DNA of 63,112 nt from DATHTC01 sp963746805 (GTDB taxonomy: Bacteria; Actinomycetota; Thermoleophilia; Gaiellales; Gaiellaceae). Of the stretch, positions 35,582 through 43,664 are shown in pieces. The first letter of the stretch is position 1; every line of letters starts with the position of its first letter. Both the position numbers and the translations under genes were made by a program. The stretch spans positions 1 through 63,112 of the forward strand of contig CAVVCQ010000004.1 of NCBI GenBank assembly GCA_963746805.1. Reading direction: 5' to 3'. Under the pieces are notes generated by a model, which saw nothing but the letters and a program-made list of their open reading frames with translations, was not told where the DNA came from and ran no database searches.

Positions 35582-36159
35582 TGAACGTCCTGCTGCTCGG
35601 CCCGCAGGGGTCCGGCAAGGGCACCCAGGCGAAGCGGATCTCCGCCGAGGCGGGCGTTCCGCACGTCTCGACCGGCGACATGTTCCGGGAGTCGATCGCG
35701 GTGCAGACCGACCTCGGCCGCCGGGTCGAGCCGATCCTCGAGCGCGGCGACCTCGTCCCGGACGAGCTCACGATCGAGCTCATCCGCGAACGGCTCGGAC
35801 GCGGTGACGCGCTGCGCGGATTCGTGCTCGACGGCTTCCCGCGCACGCTCGCGCAGGCCGAGGCGCTCGACGCGATGCTCGACGAGGAGGGCCGCCGGCT
35901 CGACGTCGTCTTCGACCTCCAGGTCTCGGACGGCGTCGCGCGGGAGCGCCTGCTCAACCGCGCTGCGCTCGAGAACCGGCCGGACGACACGCCCGAGGCG
36001 ATCGACCGCCGGCTCGCGCTCTATCACGAGCTCACGCTGCCGATCTCGGAGCACTACCGCGCGCGCGGGATCCTCGTCGGCATCCACGGCGAGCGCACGC
36101 CGGACGAGGTGTTCCGGGAGATCCAGCACGCGCTCCGGACCGTGGAGGCGCGAGCGTAG
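35581..36159 (+). CDS. adk: Adenylate kinase
   Basis: A 192-residue short-lid adenylate kinase from GTG 35581: P-loop GPQGSGKGTQAKRI, STGDMFRESI, FVLDGFPRTLAQAEALD and NRPDDTPEAIDRRL. The zinc-type LID insertion is absent. It interconverts ATP+AMP and 2 ADP. It is coupled to secY and separated from map by a 163-base hairpin-bearing gap. Confidence 0.97.
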   Translation: MNVLLLGPQGSGKGTQAKRISAEAGVPHVSTGDMFRESIAVQTDLGRRVEPILERGDLVPDELTIELIRERLGRGDALRGFVLDGFPRTLAQAEALDAMLDEEGRRLDVVFDLQVSDGVARERLLNRAALENRPDDTPEAIDRRLALYHELTLPISEHYRARGILVGIHGERTPDEVFREIQHALRTVEARA

Positions 36160-36229
36160 TGACCCTCCTCGCAGAGCATGGCGGCCTCCAGCGCGCGATC
36201 ACGCTGCGCCAGAGCCCACCCACGCCCTT

Positions 36230-36250
36230 GCCAAGGCGGCCAGCCTTGGC
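36230..36250. repeat. REP-like hairpin between adk and map
   Basis: Stem GCCAAGGC/GCCTTGGC (8 bp) with loop GGCCA. Its reverse complement lines up with the hairpin at 43559-43579, including the flanking CAAGGG, with paired changes in the stem. The surrounding gap (36,160-36,322) holds no gene and ends with the map ribosome binding site (GAGGAGAG). Confidence 0.55.
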
Positions 36251-36322
36251 TGCGGACGCGTGCGGCCTCTGGCTTGGTGCTCGCGCACCGGAGATCCACC
36301 CGCCCCACGAGGAGAGTCACTG

Positions 36323-37090
36323 ATGGCGATCATCCGCAAGAGCGCGCGCGAGCTCGAGCTGATGGCGGCGGCCGGCGAGGTCGTCGCGCGGACGCACGAG
36401 CTGATGCGAGAGCACGTCCGCCCCGGCGTGACCACGGGCGAGCTCGACCGGATCGGCGAGGAGTTCATCCGCTCGCAGGGCGGCGTTCCGACGTTCAAGG
36501 GGTACCGCGGCTACCCGGCTGCGCTGTGCATCTCGCGCAACGACATGGTCGTGCACGGGATCCCCGGCCGCGACGCGCTCGCCGAGGGCGACATCGTCTC
36601 AATCGACGTGGGCGTCACGCTGGGCGGCTTCGTCGCCGACTCGGCCTGGAGCTACGCCGTCGGCGAGATCTCCGACGAGGCCCAGCGGCTCCTCGAGGCC
36701 TGCGAGGCGTCGCTGATGGCCGGGCTCGAGCAGGCCCGTGTCGGCAACCGCATCGGCGACATCTCCCACGCGGTCCAGACCGTGGTGGAGGAAGCGGGCT
36801 TCGCGGTCGTCCGCAGCCTCGTCGGCCACGGCGTCGGCCGCGACATGCACGAGGAGCCGCAGATCCCGAACTTCGGCGAGCCGGGCCGCGGCCCGCTGCT
36901 CGCGGAGGGCATGACGCTCGCGATCGAGCCGATGATCACCGCCGGGCACCCGGACGTCGTCCTGCTCGAGGACCGGTGGTCGATCGTGACCGAGGACGGC
37001 TCCCTCTCCGCCCATTTCGAGCACACCGTCGCGGTCACCGAGCACGGGCCCAGGATCCTCACGATGGCTCCTGCCCGTTTGCTACAGTGA
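36323..37090 (+). CDS. map: Methionine aminopeptidase, type I
   Basis: A 255-residue MetAP from ATG 36323. Metal ligands are seen as Asp in VSIDVGVTLGGFVADSAW, His in VGHGVGRDMHEEPQIPNFG and Glu in MTLAIEPMI and DGSLSAHFEHTVAVTE. No N-terminal SH3-binding extension is present. It removes the initiator Met from new proteins. infA follows after 52 bases with a possible promoter (TACAGT, 37085-37090). Confidence 0.97.
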   Translation: MAIIRKSARELELMAAAGEVVARTHELMREHVRPGVTTGELDRIGEEFIRSQGGVPTFKGYRGYPAALCISRNDMVVHGIPGRDALAEGDIVSIDVGVTLGGFVADSAWSYAVGEISDEAQRLLEACEASLMAGLEQARVGNRIGDISHAVQTVVEEAGFAVVRSLVGHGVGRDMHEEPQIPNFGEPGRGPLLAEGMTLAIEPMITAGHPDVVLLEDRWSIVTEDGSLSAHFEHTVAVTEHGPRILTMAPARLLQ

Positions 37091-37142
37091 CCGACCGCGC
37101 CGCCTTTGGCGTGCGCATTTTTTCCTCTCGAGGTCAAGGATT

Positions 37143-37364
37143 TTGCCGGTCAAGGAAGAGAAGATCGAGGTCGAAGGCGAGGTCGTCGAGGCGCTCCCGA
37201 GCACGATGTTCCGGGTGCACACGGAGACGGGGCACGACGTGCTCGCGAAGATCTCCGGGAAGATGCGCAAGCACTACATCCGCATCCTTCCGGGCGACAA
37301 GGTCAAGGTGGAGCTCTCTCCCTACGACCTGACTCGCGGCCGCATCACCTACCGTCACAAGTAA
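37143..37364 (+). CDS. infA: Translation initiation factor IF-1
   Basis: A 73-residue S1-fold protein from TTG 37143 behind GAGGTCAAGG: KIEVEGEVVEALPSTMFRV, ISGKMRKHYIRILPGDKVKVELSPYDLTRGRI-type core (cut: RKHYIRILPGDKVKVELSPY). It blocks the A site during initiation. Confidence 0.97.
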   Translation: MPVKEEKIEVEGEVVEALPSTMFRVHTETGHDVLAKISGKMRKHYIRILPGDKVKVELSPYDLTRGRITYRHK

Positions 37365-37377
37365 CCAGGAGTCGAGC

Positions 37378-37491
37378 TTGAAGGTCCGTCCGTCCGTGAA
37401 GCCGATGTGCGAACGCTGCCGCGTGATCCGCCGGCACGGCCGCGTGATGGTCATCTGCTCGAACCCGAACCACAAGCAGAGGCAGGGCTGA
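37378..37491 (+). CDS. rpmJ: 50S ribosomal protein bL36, zinc-binding form
   Basis: A 37-residue protein from TTG 37378 behind CCAGGAG: KVRPSVKPMCERCRVIRRHG, then VICSNPNHKQRQG, with the CxxC...C...H zinc site of the C+ form. Its TGA is followed at once by the rpsM GTG. Confidence 0.96.
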   Translation: MKVRPSVKPMCERCRVIRRHGRVMVICSNPNHKQRQG

Positions 37492-37866
37492 GTGGCACGC
37501 ATCGCCGGAGTCAATCTCCCCAACCAGAAGCGGCTCGAGATCGGGCTGACCTACATCTACGGCATCGGCCAGTCGACGGCACATGAGATCTGCGCCGCGC
37601 TCGGGCTGTCGCCCGACGAGAAGATCCGCGACCTGACCGACGACGAGATCACCAAGCTCCGCAACTACATCGATTCCGACCTTCAGGTCGAGGGCGACCT
37701 GCGCCGCGAACGCCAGCAGGCGATCAAGCGCCTCGGCGACATCGGCTCGTACCGCGGCATCCGCCACCGCCGGGGCCTCCCGGTCAACGGACAGCGGACG
37801 AAGACGAACGCGCGCACCCGCAAGGGCCCGAAGAAGACCGTCGGCCGCGGCAAGAAGGGCAAGTAA
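37492..37866 (+). CDS. rpsM: 30S ribosomal protein uS13
   Basis: A 124-residue uS13 from GTG 37492: RIAGVNLPNQKRLEIGLTYI, helix-two-turn-helix, then RGIRHRRGLPVNGQRTKTNAR and a Lys-rich tail that reaches the P-site tRNA. TAA overlaps the rpsK ATG. Confidence 0.97.
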   Translation: MARIAGVNLPNQKRLEIGLTYIYGIGQSTAHEICAALGLSPDEKIRDLTDDEITKLRNYIDSDLQVEGDLRRERQQAIKRLGDIGSYRGIRHRRGLPVNGQRTKTNARTRKGPKKTVGRGKKGK

Positions 37867-38273
37867 TGGCACCTCCTCGCAAGGCAGCGGCCAGGGGCCG
37901 CACGCGCCGCCGCGTGCGCAAGAACGTCGCGATCGGTCAGGCGCACATCAAGACGTCGTTCAACAACACGATCGTCGCCCTTACCGACAAGGAGGGGAAC
38001 GTCATCACCTGGAAGTCGGCCGGCGCGGTGGGCTTCAAGGGCTCGCGCAAGTCGACGCCGTTCGCCGCCCAGGTGACGGCCGACGCGTGTGCGCGCGACG
38101 CGATCGACAACCACGGCATGCAGAAGGTCGAGGTGTTCGTGAAGGGCCCCGGCTCCGGGCGCGAGACGGCGATCCGCTCGCTCCAGGCCGCCGGCCTCGA
38201 GATCCTCGGCGTCAGGGACGTCACCCCGCAGGCCCATAACGGCGTGCGGCAGAAGAAGCGGAGGCGCGTCTAG
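37866..38273 (+). CDS. rpsK: 30S ribosomal protein uS11
   Basis: A 135-residue uS11 from ATG 37866: GQAHIKTSFNNTIVALTDKEG, GFKGSRKSTPFAAQVTAD, GPGSGRETAIRSLQAAGLEI and DVTPQAHNGVRQKKRRRV. It forms the platform near the E site. TAG overlaps the rpsD GTG by one base. Confidence 0.97.
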   Translation: MAPPRKAAARGRTRRRVRKNVAIGQAHIKTSFNNTIVALTDKEGNVITWKSAGAVGFKGSRKSTPFAAQVTADACARDAIDNHGMQKVEVFVKGPGSGRETAIRSLQAAGLEILGVRDVTPQAHNGVRQKKRRRV

Positions 38274-38893
38274 TGGCCCGCGACCTGGGACCGAAATGCC
38301 GCGTCTGCCGGCGGGAGGGCATGAAGCTCTTCCTCAAGGGCGAGCGCTGCCTCACAGAGAAGTGCGCGATCGAGCGCCGGTCGTACCCGCCGGGCGAGCA
38401 CGGCCGCGGCCGCATCAAGCAGTCCGAGTACCTCGTGCAGCTGCGCGAGAAGCAGAAGGCGCGCCGGTACTACGGCCTGCTCGAGAAGCAGTTCCGCACG
38501 TACTACGCCAAGGCCTCGCGCAAGACGGGGATCACCGGCGAGAACCTGCTGAGGATGCTCGAGACGCGCCTCGACAACGTCGTCTACCGGCTCGGCTTCG
38601 CCGCCTCGCGCGCGCAGGCCCGCCAGCTCGTGCGCCACGGCCACTTCCAGGTGAACGGGCGCCGGGTGAACATCCCTAGCTACCAGGTCAAGCCCGACGA
38701 CATCGTCACGGTTGCCGCAGGCTCGGCCGCGCAGCAGGTCATCCGCGACGCGACCGATCTCACTGCCGCGGTGTCGCCGTGGCTGCAGGCCGACCACGAG
38801 GGCCTGACCGGCAAGGTGCTCAAATGGCCGGAGCGCGCGGAGATCGACGCGCCCGTCCAGGAGCAGCTGATCGTCGAGCTCTACTCCAAGTAA
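38273..38893 (+). CDS. rpsD: 30S ribosomal protein uS4, zinc-binding form
   Basis: A 206-residue uS4 from GTG 38273 with a four-Cys zinc site (CRVCRREGMKLF, GERCLTEKC), YYGLLEKQFRTYYAKA and the S4 fold RLDNVVYRLGFAASRAQARQ. It nucleates the 30S body and affects fidelity. Confidence 0.97.
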   Translation: MARDLGPKCRVCRREGMKLFLKGERCLTEKCAIERRSYPPGEHGRGRIKQSEYLVQLREKQKARRYYGLLEKQFRTYYAKASRKTGITGENLLRMLETRLDNVVYRLGFAASRAQARQLVRHGHFQVNGRRVNIPSYQVKPDDIVTVAAGSAAQQVIRDATDLTAAVSPWLQADHEGLTGKVLKWPERAEIDAPVQEQLIVELYSK

Positions 38894-38914
38894 CCGCTCT
38901 ACCCGAAAGGCGAC

Positions 38915-39895
38915 ATGGCAGTCAGAACCAGCCTCATGGAGTTCCAGATCCCGAAGATCGTCCACGAGGAGGTGGACGAGAACCGCGGCGTGTTCGTGAT
39001 CGAGCCGCTCGACCGCGGCTTCGGCTACACGTTCGGCAACTCGCTGCGCCGCGTGCTGCTCTCGTCGCTCGAGGGCGCCGCCGTCACGTCCGTGAAGGTC
39101 GAGGGCGTCGCCCACGAGTTCACGACGCTCCCGGGCGTCCGCGAGGACGTGACCGACATCATCCTCAACCTCAAGGATCTCATCTGCCGGCTGCACGGCG
39201 AGTCGCCCGAGATCGAGGTGCACATCGCGAAGAAGGGCGCCGGCGTCGTCACCGCCGGTGACATCGAGGCGCCCGCCGATCTCGAGATCCTCAACCCGGA
39301 CCTCGAGATCGCGCACCTCGCGGAGAAGGGCAAGCTCGAGGTCACGCTCACGATCGGCCGCGGCCGCGGCTACGTCCCGGCCGAGCTGAACCGCGGGCCC
39401 GAGCACACGATCGGCGTCATCCCGATCGACTCGATCTTCACCCCGGTCCGCCGCGTCGCGTACGACGTCGAGGCCGCCCGCGTCGGGCAGCGCACCGACT
39501 ACGACAAGCTGCGCCTCGACATCACCACCGACGGCTCGATCGAGCCGCGTGAGGCCCTCGGGCAGGCGTCCGAGATCCTCATCCGGCAGCTGATGATCTT
39601 CGCCGACCCGGAGCGGATCGAGGGCCTGAACGAGGCCGCGGCCGCCGCCGACGGGGCCGGCGGCGCCGAGATCTCCCTCGCCCACGGGATGGAGAACTTC
39701 CCGATCGAGGAGCTCGAGCTCGGCGTGCGCTCGTACAACTGCCTCAAGCGCGTCGGCATCGAGACGATCGGCGATCTCGTGACGAAGAGCGAGAACGAGC
39801 TCGCCGCGATCCCGAACTTCGGCAAGAAGTCGATCGAGGAGGTCAAGGAGACCCTCGCGACGCACGGGCTGACGCTTCGGGGGGACGAGGGCTAG
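38915..39895 (+). CDS. rpoA: DNA-directed RNA polymerase subunit alpha
   Basis: A 326-residue RpoA from ATG 38915 behind GAAAGG. The N-terminal domain (FVIEPLDRGFGYTFGNSLRR, the dimer motif) and the C-terminal DNA-binding domain (IEELELGVRSYNCLKRVGIE, then LAAIPNFGKKSIEEVKE) are complete with a Gly/Ala linker. It seeds polymerase assembly and contacts UP elements and activators. Confidence 0.97.
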   Translation: MAVRTSLMEFQIPKIVHEEVDENRGVFVIEPLDRGFGYTFGNSLRRVLLSSLEGAAVTSVKVEGVAHEFTTLPGVREDVTDIILNLKDLICRLHGESPEIEVHIAKKGAGVVTAGDIEAPADLEILNPDLEIAHLAEKGKLEVTLTIGRGRGYVPAELNRGPEHTIGVIPIDSIFTPVRRVAYDVEAARVGQRTDYDKLRLDITTDGSIEPREALGQASEILIRQLMIFADPERIEGLNEAAAAADGAGGAEISLAHGMENFPIEELELGVRSYNCLKRVGIETIGDLVTKSENELAAIPNFGKKSIEEVKETLATHGLTLRGDEG

Positions 39896-39900
39896 GCCTC

Positions 39901-40284
39901 ATGCGGCACCATCGCGCGGGCAAGAAGCTGGGCCGCGACTCGGCCCACCGCAAGTCGCTGTACGCGAACCTCGCGTGCGCCCTCGTCGAGCACGGTCGCA
40001 TCAAGACGACCGTGACGAAGGCGAAGGCCGTGAAGCCGTTCGCCGAGCAGATGATCACGCTCGGCAAGCGCGGCGACCTCGCGGCCCGGCGGCAGGCGAT
40101 CGCGGAGCTCCGCTCGCAGGATGCGGTGCACAAGCTCTTCGCCGAGGTGGCGCCCCGGTTCGCCGAGCGGCCGGGCGGCTACACGCGCATCGTCAAGATC
40201 GGCCCCCGGCAGGGCGACGCCGCGGAGATGGCCTACCTCGAGCTCGTGGACTACGAGCCCGCGCGGCCGGCGCTCGCGCCCTAG
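39901..40284 (+). CDS. rplQ: 50S ribosomal protein bL17
   Basis: A 127-residue bL17: MRHHRAGKKLGRDSAHRKSL, EHGRIKTTVTKAKAVKPFAEQ, and GGYTRIVKIGPRQGDAAEMA. It lies by the exit tunnel. It is the last ribosomal gene of the block; a membrane-protein gene begins 28 bases later. Confidence 0.97.
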   Translation: MRHHRAGKKLGRDSAHRKSLYANLACALVEHGRIKTTVTKAKAVKPFAEQMITLGKRGDLAARRQAIAELRSQDAVHKLFAEVAPRFAERPGGYTRIVKIGPRQGDAAEMAYLELVDYEPARPALAP

Positions 40285-40311
40285 AGGCACGCGTGACATA
40301 GGCTGGGGATC

Positions 40312-40635
40312 GTGCTGCTCGTCGGCGCGATCCTCCTTGCCGTCTTCGTGCTCCCGGAGCCGTGGAACTACATCGCGGTGATCGCCGGCGCGGTCTTCGA
40401 GTGCTTCGAGACGGGACTGTTCATCTGGTACACCCGGCGCCGGCGTCCGACCGTGGGTGCCGAGGCGTTCGTCGGCCGCGTCGCGGAGGTCGTGGAGCCG
40501 CTGCGGCCGCGCGGCCGAGTCCGGATCGACGGCGAGCTCTGGAACGCGCGGTGCGAGGCCGGCGAGGCGCGTGCGGGCGACTCCGTCCGCGTTCTCCGCG
40601 TCGACGGCCTGACGCTGCTCGTCGAGCCGGGCTAG
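40312..40635 (+). CDS. Small NfeD-like membrane protein
   Basis: A 107-residue protein from GTG 40312. Two hydrophobic helices (LLVGAILLAVFVLPEP and YIAVIAGAVFECFETGLFIW) are followed by a soluble OB-like domain, VGAEAFVGRVAEVVEPLRP...VRIDGELWNARCE...AGDSVRVLRVDGLTLLVEP, the NfeD C-terminal pattern. Such proteins usually partner SPFH/flotillin proteins in membrane domains, but no partner gene is visible. It converges with the next gene, overlapping by four bases. Confidence 0.85.
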   Translation: MLLVGAILLAVFVLPEPWNYIAVIAGAVFECFETGLFIWYTRRRRPTVGAEAFVGRVAEVVEPLRPRGRVRIDGELWNARCEAGEARAGDSVRVLRVDGLTLLVEPG

Positions 40636-40940
40636 TCCTCGAGCTCGAGCGACTCGACCGCGAGCACCTCGTATGCGCCGGTCGACTGCTGCGCGGCTCC
40701 GGCGATCCGGGCGATCTCGTCGCGCAGGGCAGTGCCGCTCGAGACCTCGTCGCGGAGCGCGTCCTCGTCGGTCCAGAAGGTGATCCCGATCGACTCGCGC
40801 CGGTCCGGGTCGTGCAGGGCGATCCAACCCCGGAATCCGGTGGCCTCTCGCATCCACGGGAGGGCCTGCTCGCGGAAGGTCTCGACACCGGCCGCGATGT
40901 CCTCGGCCGATCCGGTGAAAGTCGTGACCCGCGCGAACAT
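40632..40940 (-). CDS. ABM-domain protein
   Basis: A 102-residue protein from ATG 40940: MFARVTTFTGSAEDIAAGVE, ALPWMREATGFRGWIALHD, SIGITFWTDEDALR and a last strand EVLAVESLEL. This is the antibiotic-biosynthesis-monooxygenase-like dimeric alpha/beta barrel; such folds include heme oxygenases and quinone monooxygenases, but no catalytic residue can be named. It is divergent from truA, sharing a short spacer. Confidence 0.75.
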   Translation of the reverse strand: MFARVTTFTGSAEDIAAGVETFREQALPWMREATGFRGWIALHDPDRRESIGITFWTDEDALRDEVSSGTALRDEIARIAGAAQQSTGAYEVLAVESLELED

Positions 40941-40963
40941 GAGTGGCTGCGATTGTACGGCGC

Positions 40964-41680
40964 GTGAAGCTCCGTCTCGACCTCGAGTACGACGGCGTCG
41001 ACTTCCGCGGCTGGGCCGTGCAGCCGGGCCGGCGCACCGTCGAGGGGGAGCTGCGGACGGCGCTGTCGCACGTCTTCCCGCGCTGGGAAGGCCTCGCCGT
41101 CGCCGGGCGGACGGACACGGGCGTGCACGCGCTCGGTCAGGTCGTGTCGCTCGACGTCGAGGGCGGGCCGCCCCTCGAGCGGGCTCCCGGCGCGCTCAAC
41201 GCCGAGCTGCCCGACGACCTCTCGGTGATCGCGGCCGCGGAGGCGTCGGACGACTTCCACGCCCGTTTCTCCGCGCGGTCGCGCAGCTACCGCTACCGGA
41301 TCTACCGGCGGCGCTGGTCGTCGCCGTTCGAGGCCGGCCGCGCGTGGTGGAACCCGCGTCCGCTCGACGAGGAGGGGCTGGGGGCAGCCGCGGAAGCGCT
41401 CGTGGGCGAGCACGACTTCCGGGCCTTCACGCCGACCGAGACGCACCACGACGTCTTCGTCCGGGTCGTCGAGCACGCTGCGTGGTTCCGGCGCGGCGAC
41501 CACCTCGAGCTCGAGATCACGGCCGACTCGTTCCTGCGGCACATGGTGCGGACGCTCGTCGGGACGATGGTGGAGCAGAGCCCCGAGCAGGTGGCCCGGC
41601 TGCTGGAGGGGCGTCCGCGCTCCGAGGCCGGCAGCACGGCGCCGCCGTGGGGTCTCTACCTCGTCTCGGTGCGCTACTAG
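40964..41680 (+). CDS. truA: tRNA pseudouridine(38-40) synthase TruA
   Basis: A 238-residue TruA. GTG 40964 is preferred since homology begins with MKLRLDLEYDG; an in-frame GTG at 40943 would add seven residues. The catalytic Asp is in AVAGRTDTGVHALGQV, and RSRSYRYRIYRR and DSFLRHMVRTLVGTMVE follow. It modifies the anticodon arm. Its place after rplQ is common in actinobacteria and firmicutes. It converges with the esterase, overlapping by four bases. Confidence 0.96.
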   Translation: MKLRLDLEYDGVDFRGWAVQPGRRTVEGELRTALSHVFPRWEGLAVAGRTDTGVHALGQVVSLDVEGGPPLERAPGALNAELPDDLSVIAAAEASDDFHARFSARSRSYRYRIYRRRWSSPFEAGRAWWNPRPLDEEGLGAAAEALVGEHDFRAFTPTETHHDVFVRVVEHAAWFRRGDHLELEITADSFLRHMVRTLVGTMVEQSPEQVARLLEGRPRSEAGSTAPPWGLYLVSVRY

Positions 41681-42408
41681 GCGAGGAGCCGCGGCAGGTG
41701 GTGCGCGAACTGCGCGCGCCACGCCGGCCAGTCGTGCGCCACGTCGTGGCCCCAGACGTCGTGCTCGTGCGGGATGCCCTTCTCACCGAGCAGCGACGCG
41801 AACGCGTGCGTGGAGTGAAGCGCGCCCGTCGTGTCCTCCCACATCCCCTGCCCGACGACGAGCGTCAGCCGAACACGGCTCCGCAGCCAGTCGAGGTGCT
41901 CGCCGTGAAGGTGCGCGACGTAGTCCATCGGGTTGTGGAAGTACACGGCCTCGCCGCGCTCCCCCCACCCGGCCTGCGCGATGTCGTAGACGCCCGAGAG
42001 GCAGAGCGCGCGTGGGAACAGGTCGGCGCGGCGGAGCGCGAAGTTCGCGGCGTGGAACGCCCCGAGGGACGCGCCGGCGAGTGCGACGTCGTGGTGGCCG
42101 CCGCAGTCCTCGCGCACCCACGGGAGGACGTGCTCGACGATCCAGTGCTCGAAGGCGCCGTGCCGCCGCGCGCGCTCCTCGAGGGGCACGTCGCTCGCGG
42201 CCCAGGTCCAGGCGTCGAAGCTGTCGACGCAGTAGAGCTTCACCTGCCCGGCCTCGAGCGCGGGGGCGATGGCCGCGACCATCCCCGTCTGCTCCCAGTC
42301 CCAGGCAACGCCGCGCTCTGCCGGGAACGCGAGCAGCGGCGGCCCCCAGTGCCCGAACGCGGCGACGGTCGAGTCGCCGATCCGGACGTCGCGCGGTTTC
42401 AGGTCCAC
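41677..42408 (-). CDS. Alpha/beta-hydrolase, esterase D / FrmB-like
   Basis: A 243-residue protein from GTG 42408. The nucleophile elbow is GASLGAF (Ser), an acid is expected near VVGQGMWED and the His near HDVAHDWPAWR; YFHNPMDYV also matches putative-esterase (PF00756) proteins. There is no signal peptide, so it acts in the cytoplasm. It overlaps the end of the upstream esterase by ten bases, so the two are co-translated paralogues. The substrate is unknown. Confidence 0.85.
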   Translation of the reverse strand: MDLKPRDVRIGDSTVAAFGHWGPPLLAFPAERGVAWDWEQTGMVAAIAPALEAGQVKLYCVDSFDAWTWAASDVPLEERARRHGAFEHWIVEHVLPWVREDCGGHHDVALAGASLGAFHAANFALRRADLFPRALCLSGVYDIAQAGWGERGEAVYFHNPMDYVAHLHGEHLDWLRSRVRLTLVVGQGMWEDTTGALHSTHAFASLLGEKGIPHEHDVWGHDVAHDWPAWRAQFAHHLPRLLA

Positions 42409-43454
42409 GCGGCCAGGAGGAGGTCGGCGAGGTGCGGGTGGAGCGCGTCGCGCCAGCCCGTCCACGTGTGCGCGTCCCGGTTCTCGACGAAGCGGAGCTC
42501 CCACTCCTGCCGCGCGAGGGCTGCGGCGAGTGCGCCGTTGTTCTCGAGGTTCTCCTCCGCCGTCCCGCACGTGATCACGGTCGGCACGCGCGCCACGTAC
42601 CCGCGGCCGCCGTGCACTCGGCCGACGAAGCGGGTGATCCGGGCAAACCGCGGGAACCCCGACTCGTGCCCGTCGAGGCGGCGCCGGAAGAAGCTCCCGG
42701 ACTGCAGGAAGAGGCCGGCGAAGGCGCCCGGATGGAGCCAGTGGGCGTGGAGGGCGGCGAGCGCGCCGAGACTGGCGCCCGCGAGGACCGGCTCGCCGCT
42801 GATCGGCGCCTCCTGCCCGAGCGCCGGCAGGAGCTCTGCGGCGAGTGCGTTCCCGTAGCGAGCGGAGGCAGAGTACGACTCGTTGCGGTCTCCGGGCGGT
42901 GCCAGGAGCGCGGCGCGGAACTCCGGGACGTCGCCGAAGTCCATCAGATGGTCGAAGAAGCGCAGGAGTTCGGCGAACTCGGCGTACTCGGGGCCGTCGT
43001 GGACGACCAGCAGCGGCAGGGGCTCGGCCGGGTCCGTGTCGGCCGCCGACCAGAGGAGAGCGTCGACGCCGCTGCGGAGCCGACGGCTCTCGAGTCGGAA
43101 TGCGCGCAGCGTGCCCTGCTGCGCCACCTCGTCCCCGACCCACTCGGGCGGGTCGTACGTGGGCAGCTCGACGACCGACTTCTCGCCGAACGGCCCTCTC
43201 GCGCGCAGTGGGTTCGCCGGGTCCGGGACGAGCGCTGTCCCGGTCACCCGCTCGAGCTCCAGCAGGTACTCGAACCGGTCCGCCGCAGGGGGCTCGAGCC
43301 GCAGCTCCCAACGCGCGCCGCGCCGCTCGAAGGGGAGGACGCGCGGCCGCCTCAGCTCGTGCCGGAGCGAGACCCGGCGCAGCCCCGGCTCGTGCGGGAC
43401 CGCGAAGTGGATCGCTCCGTCGACGACGGCGGGCTCGGCTGCCAGGGCGGTCAC
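42399..43454 (-). CDS. Enterochelin esterase-like hydrolase with N-terminal beta domain
   Basis: A 351-residue protein from GTG 43454. Residues ~1-110 form a beta-sandwich like the Fes N-terminal or CBM48 domain (AIHFAVPHEPGLRRVSLRHE, WELRLEPPAADRFEYLLEL). The hydrolase domain follows with PLLVVHDGPEYAEF, the Ser elbow in AGASLGALAALHAHW, an LFLQSGSFF strand and a terminal His in NRDAHTWTGWR. Fes proteins open ferric catecholate siderophores, but without siderophore genes nearby this could be any acyl ester. It pairs with the downstream esterase. Confidence 0.85.
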   Translation of the reverse strand: MTALAAEPAVVDGAIHFAVPHEPGLRRVSLRHELRRPRVLPFERRGARWELRLEPPAADRFEYLLELERVTGTALVPDPANPLRARGPFGEKSVVELPTYDPPEWVGDEVAQQGTLRAFRLESRRLRSGVDALLWSAADTDPAEPLPLLVVHDGPEYAEFAELLRFFDHLMDFGDVPEFRAALLAPPGDRNESYSASARYGNALAAELLPALGQEAPISGEPVLAGASLGALAALHAHWLHPGAFAGLFLQSGSFFRRRLDGHESGFPRFARITRFVGRVHGGRGYVARVPTVITCGTAEENLENNGALAAALARQEWELRFVENRDAHTWTGWRDALHPHLADLLLAAWT

Positions 43455-43539
43455 GCGGGGGCGACGATAGCGGGGGCGCCGGTGGCGAGAGGCTCGGTGT
43501 GAAGCTTGGCACGCCGTGGGGGCGTTCCAGACCGAGGCA

Positions 43540-43635
43540 GGGCGCTCCGGCGCCCGCGGCGCAGGCTTGCCGCCTGCGCAAGGGTGACGGGGCGATCTGC
43601 CGACGTGTCTGGGGCGGCCCCAGGGCCTGCCCTGG
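43540..43635. repeat. Cluster of three hairpins in the esterase-HAD gap
   Basis: The 43,455-43,664 gap between divergent genes holds GGGCGC/GCGCCC (43540-43555), GCGCAGGC/GCCTGCGC (43559-43579) and CCAGGG/CCCTGG (43620-43635). The middle one matches the adk-map hairpin in loop and flank. No gene is visible in the gap. Confidence 0.55.
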
Positions 43636-43664
43636 CTTCGCTCCGAGCCTCTAGCATCGGCGCC

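Noticed and set aside
43506..43664. N-terminal 53-residue extension of the HAD phosphatase
   Set aside because: The added part is the hairpin-rich intergenic region; homology begins at GTG 43665 with the FDLDGT motif.
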